Assembly: GCA_001002765.1 (NCBI GenBank)
Contig: LCMS01000008.1
Coordinates: forward strand, 1-58,028
Source of the DNA: Candidatus Uhrbacteria bacterium GW2011_GWE2_46_68
GTDB taxonomy: Bacteria > Patescibacteriota > Patescibacteriia > UBA9934 > GWF2-40-263
Length of the DNA stretch: 58,028 bases
Reading direction: 5' to 3'
Each line of letters starts with the position of its first letter. Position 1 is the first letter of the stretch. A program made the translations under genes and the position numbers. Positions 54,150 through 58,028 of this stretch are shown here, piece by piece. Under the pieces are notes generated by a model that had not been told where the DNA came from, searched no databases, and was given only the letters and a program-made list of their open reading frames with translations.

Positions 54150-55406
54150 ATGTCTCTTTTTCGACCAACTTCAGAATCTTTCCCATCTGCCGCCCCTGCG
54201 GAGGCAGAGGGCCAGCGCACTTCAGCAAATCTCCACGAAGCCGTCATGGATTCGGTTTCAAGCGCCCGCGATTCTTTACCTGAACAATATCGCGCGCATT
54301 TTGAAACTCTACGACAAGAGATTATAAATTTTACCGAGGTTCACGGGATTTCCAGAGAATCTCTTGGCAAGCCTGACCTCCTGCGCGAGGTGACCGGCAA
54401 ACTTTCCATTCCATATCTTGAACGACTCGCTCTCCTTCTCGAACGCTTTGAGTATCTTCTCAAACACAAAGAGCCAAAGGAAATCACAGATCCTTTAGAA
54501 TATGCCGAAGAGTTTTATCATCTTCGCGAGCAATATAATTTTCAAGTAGAACTTCTTGAACAAGTCGGTATTCTCAAAGAAGGATCCATCCTAGGTATAG
54601 ACAGTAACATCTATCCCATCCCCACCTTGGAACAAATCGCCATGCGTCTGTTTGAACACCGCGAAAAACTCTCCATTAAACATGACCAAGGCTTTACTAA
54701 ACTTCTTCTTGTTCCCTTTGGCATGAGCCTTGATTCCCTCCAAGAAACCTTCAAACAATTCCTTTTAGATTATGCAAAAAAACATCCGGATTTTCCTCAA
54801 AATAAAAATTCTTTGCTTGCCGAACATTTTTATGTCGGAGCCGATGCGGGGGGTAACCCGAGACTTGTATATAATCCAGGATCTTTTCCACCAAAGTATC
54901 GTCACTATCAAACAAAAGAGCAGATACTTGACGGCCAATTAGCATTTCTATGTTTTGCTCCTGGTTGGAGAGTACTTCTCCTTCAATCTCCGGCAGATGT
55001 CAAAAAGGATGGTTTTGCTTCTATTCCTTTGGAACATTTGGGAACAACGCGAGGATCGAAAATTTTACGTCCAGATGTTGAGGCCCATAAAACAGCGGAT
55101 GATTATCTTCATCTTCTTTTAAAAAATCAAGATCGTCCCGATTCTCCTTACGAAGGAGAATCAGGTATGACACCGGAAGATTGGATTCTCGCCTATATGA
55201 TTCATCTCAGTGAGACAGGAGAGCCTCTCGACCGTTTTGAAAAAGGTGGAGCCGATAAGTCGATCCTCATAGGGGCGTATTTTTTATTTAAAGATGTTGT
55301 TCCCACTGCTTTTGGAGCAGTATCACCAGAAGTTGCACAATTAGGTTTTCTTGATTACAGATCAAAACACGATTTCACTGGTTCGCGTTTTGTACTTGAG
55401 GTGTAA
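54150..55406 (+). CDS. Paralog family protein, copy D (divergent C-terminal half)
   Basis: N-terminal ~200 aa close to copies B/C; remainder divergent but colinear. Confidence 0.85.
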   Translation: MSLFRPTSESFPSAAPAEAEGQRTSANLHEAVMDSVSSARDSLPEQYRAHFETLRQEIINFTEVHGISRESLGKPDLLREVTGKLSIPYLERLALLLERFEYLLKHKEPKEITDPLEYAEEFYHLREQYNFQVELLEQVGILKEGSILGIDSNIYPIPTLEQIAMRLFEHREKLSIKHDQGFTKLLLVPFGMSLDSLQETFKQFLLDYAKKHPDFPQNKNSLLAEHFYVGADAGGNPRLVYNPGSFPPKYRHYQTKEQILDGQLAFLCFAPGWRVLLLQSPADVKKDGFASIPLEHLGTTRGSKILRPDVEAHKTADDYLHLLLKNQDRPDSPYEGESGMTPEDWILAYMIHLSETGEPLDRFEKGGADKSILIGAYFLFKDVVPTAFGAVSPEVAQLGFLDYRSKHDFTGSRFVLEV

Positions 55407-55505
55407 TAGATTTAATTTCGAAAATGGGTCAAGCATTGCTTTTTCTCTTTTTCCGCGCTACACTGGGAACATCTTTTTGCTTTTTTAAGCGAATTTTAAG
55501 CAATT

Positions 55506-56132
55506 ATGATCAGACGCTTCTTTGAAAAGCGCGCCCGCATGCCCCTCGAACAGTTCTTCACTTCCAAACTCGGCCCCACCGTAGGAGCCGTTGTTTTATT
55601 TTTTTTGGAAGTCGCACAGGTCATGATCATCTCTGCTGCCATCATTCTTCCCATTCGTTATTTCCTCGTGCAACCGTTTTATGTCAAAGGCGCTTCTATG
55701 GAGCCTTCTTATTATGATCATGAGTATTTGATCATTGACGAATTGAGCTATCGTCTGCGCGATCCTATGCGAGGGGAAGTGGTGGTATTCCGTTATCCTC
55801 TGGATCCCAGCCAATTTTTTATCAAGCGCATCGTGGGTTTGCCCGGAGAAACGGTAGAGATTAACAATGGTCATGTCACGATTTACAACGAAGAGCATCC
55901 CAATGGGGAAATACTTGAGGAAGAGTATCTCCATCCCAATCTCACGGCAGGTAAGAAGATGGTAACGCTCGGGACGGACGAATACTACGTACTTGGAGAC
56001 AATCGAGATGAGAGTATGGATTCACGTAAGTTCGGCCCCATTACACAAGACGAAGTGATCGGGCGTGTGTGGATTCGTGGGCTTCCAATCTCGCGTATCG
56101 AAGTCATGGACATCCCTGTTTATAAATTTTGA
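55506..56132 (+). CDS. lepB: Signal peptidase I
   Basis: VKGASMEPSYYDHEYLIIDE, FIKRIVGLPGETVEI, YYVLGDNRDESMDSRKFGPI. Confidence 0.96.
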   Translation: MIRRFFEKRARMPLEQFFTSKLGPTVGAVVLFFLEVAQVMIISAAIILPIRYFLVQPFYVKGASMEPSYYDHEYLIIDELSYRLRDPMRGEVVVFRYPLDPSQFFIKRIVGLPGETVEINNGHVTIYNEEHPNGEILEEEYLHPNLTAGKKMVTLGTDEYYVLGDNRDESMDSRKFGPITQDEVIGRVWIRGLPISRIEVMDIPVYKF

Positions 56133-56136
56133 TCTT

Positions 56137-57603
56137 ATGACACCAAAAAAGACCAACGAAGAAGAGGAGTTAACTTTTGAGGAGGAAATTGAAAAAAAGG
56201 CAGCCGAAGAAAAAGGAAAAGCGAAAGCGGCGGCCGAGGAAGAAGGAAGACGCAGACGATCCCTTCCTACCTTGTTGCGAGGTTTTCGAGATATTTTGCC
56301 TGATGAGCAAGGTAAGTGGAATTTGCTGCGCGATACTATACGACAGGTTGCAGATGCTTATAGTTTTGATCGTATCGAGCTTCCGATTTTGGAAAAAACT
56401 GATTTATTTACACGGACAATCGGGAAACAGTCAGATATTATTCAAAAGGAAATGTACGTGTTTGAAGATCAAGCCGGGGACAAGGTCGCGTTGCGGCCTG
56501 AAGGGACGGCTTCTGTGGCGCGCGCGTATATCAATCATGGCATGTTGAACCTGCCGCAGCCGGTCAAATTGTGGTATCTGGGCCCCATGTTTCGTCATGA
56601 TCGTCCACAAGCTGGACGCTATCGTCAATTTTACCAAGTAGGATTTGAAATGATTGGTAGCAATGAAGCGATTGTAGATGCACAACTTATCGTGCTCGCG
56701 CATCGTATTTTGAAAGACATAGGTATTCCCATAACCGTACAGATCAATTCAATCGGTACTCCCGAGTGCCGAAGAGAATATTTGGTGGAGCTTACCAATT
56801 ACTTCCGTCCATTTCGTAAAAAATTAAACGAGGATGATAAGCGTCGTTTGCAGAAAAATCCTTTGCGCATTTTGGATAGCAAAGACCCGGTAGTACTAGA
56901 GTTATTGACCGGCGCTCCGCAAATTGTGGATTGGTTGGACGAGGTGTCAAAAGCGCATTTTATGAAGGTGCTCGAGTTTTTGGATGAGGCCGAGGTGCCC
57001 TACGCCTTGAATCCTTATTTGGTGCGCGGACTCGATTATTATACACATACAGTATTTGAACTTTGGGAAGATGGAGATGGGGGCGAGCTTGCTCAAAATG
57101 CTTTGGGAGGTGGAGGACGTTATGACGGACTTTTGGAACTTTTAGGAGGACGGCCAACACCGGCTTGCGGATTTGCCATGGGTCTTGAACGTATCGTGCG
57201 TTCTATGGCCGAGAGAAACATCGATCCTCCAGCAAGACCGGCTTCAAAAGTATTTTTTGCGCAATTGGGAGATGCCGCCAGGCGCGTGGGGTTACGGCTT
57301 TTTGAAGAGTTTCGCAAAGCCAAGATACCTGTTGCTGAAGCAACCGGAAAAAATTCTCTTAAGGCCCAGTTGGAAGTCGCCAATAAGTTAGGTGTGTCCT
57401 ACACCCTTATTTTGGGACAAAAAGAGGTTCTGGACGGGACGATTATTATTCGTGATATGGATTCCGGAGCGCAGGAGATTGTGGATATCAAAAAGGTCAC
57501 ATCTATTTTGCAAAGAAAACTTGAGCAATCTGAAGGAGTAAACCCTCTGTCTCACACGCCCGTTGCTGATCAAAAGCAAGGGACGGGTATCACAATCGAA
57601 TAA
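56137..57603 (+). CDS. hisS: Histidyl-tRNA synthetase
   Basis: LRPEGTASVARAYINH, GPMFRHDRPQAGRYRQFYQVGFE, LVRGLDYYTHTVFE. Confidence 0.96.
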   Translation: MTPKKTNEEEELTFEEEIEKKAAEEKGKAKAAAEEEGRRRRSLPTLLRGFRDILPDEQGKWNLLRDTIRQVADAYSFDRIELPILEKTDLFTRTIGKQSDIIQKEMYVFEDQAGDKVALRPEGTASVARAYINHGMLNLPQPVKLWYLGPMFRHDRPQAGRYRQFYQVGFEMIGSNEAIVDAQLIVLAHRILKDIGIPITVQINSIGTPECRREYLVELTNYFRPFRKKLNEDDKRRLQKNPLRILDSKDPVVLELLTGAPQIVDWLDEVSKAHFMKVLEFLDEAEVPYALNPYLVRGLDYYTHTVFELWEDGDGGELAQNALGGGGRYDGLLELLGGRPTPACGFAMGLERIVRSMAERNIDPPARPASKVFFAQLGDAARRVGLRLFEEFRKAKIPVAEATGKNSLKAQLEVANKLGVSYTLILGQKEVLDGTIIIRDMDSGAQEIVDIKKVTSILQRKLEQSEGVNPLSHTPVADQKQGTGITIE

Positions 57604-57657
57604 AATAACAGGGTATCCATAAGATAATTTTTGGAGAACGAGAAACGTAATCAGTTA

Positions 57658-58028
57658 ATGATTTTTATGTCTCTTTTTCGACCAAGTTTTGAATCTTCTC
57701 CATCTGCCGCCTCTGCGGAGGCAGAGGTCCAGCGCACTTCGGAAATTTTTGGCGAAGCCATCATGGATTCTGTTTCAAGCGTCCGTGATTCTTTGCCCGA
57801 ACAACACCGCGCACACTTTGAAACTCTACGACAAGAGATTATTGATTTTACAAAAGCTCATGGGATTCCAAAAGAATCCCTTACCAAACCTGCCGCTCTC
57901 CGCGAGGCGACCAGTAAACTCTCCATTCCAGACCTTGAGCGACTCGCTCTCCTTCTCGAACGCTTTGAATATCTGCTTAAGAATGGGGAACCAAAGAAAG
58001 AAGACTATACCGAAGCCCTCGAGTATGC
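57658..58028 (+). CDS. Paralog family protein, copy E (truncated by window end)
   Basis: MSLFRPSFESSPSAASAEAEVQRTSEIFGEAIMDSVSSVRDSLPEQHRAHFETLRQEIIDFTKAHGIPKE...; not in the ORF track because it is unclosed. Confidence 0.85.
   Translation, partial: MIFMSLFRPSFESSPSAASAEAEVQRTSEIFGEAIMDSVSSVRDSLPEQHRAHFETLRQEIIDFTKAHGIPKESLTKPAALREATSKLSIPDLERLALLLERFEYLLKNGEPKKEDYTEALEY

Noticed and set aside
1-58028. CRISPR array
   Set aside because: No regularly spaced direct repeats; repeats present are dispersed palindromes.

Overview
The window looks like chromosomal DNA from a Patescibacteria/CPR-type bacterium (inferred from gene content and architecture; standard code, TGA used as stop). Housekeeping genes: an NAD-dependent epimerase, sua5/tsaC, ksgA, serS, comF, parA/parB, relA/spoT, topA, dprA, pth, der, an LCP protein, lepB and hisS, plus four tRNAs. 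Accessory content: (i) a CPR-style type IV secretion/pilus-like locus (VirB6-like, PrgI-like, VirB4 ATPase, VirB8-like) and a ~3,100-aa cysteine-rich secreted protein interrupted by one frameshift; (ii) a compact defence island between tRNA genes, with a BglII-family restriction endonuclease, a single-ORF fusion of a complete LexA repressor/autoprotease with a beta-class DNA methyltransferase, and a divergent HEPN/AbiU2-like operon sharing a palindromic overlapping promoter; (iii) at least five copies of an unrecognised ~420-aa paralog family with palindromic elements embedded in-frame near the N-terminus and a hypervariable C-terminal tail resembling a diversity-generating-retroelement (DGR) target; (iv) a ~660-nt orphan structured RNA with its own promoter and terminator downstream of serS; (v) two Y1/REP-type transposases and several families of REP-like palindromes. 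The best candidates for something undescribed are the LexA-methyltransferase RM/HEPN island and the hypervariable paralog array. The orphan RNA is next. All homology calls come from motif recognition by eye; no searches were run.
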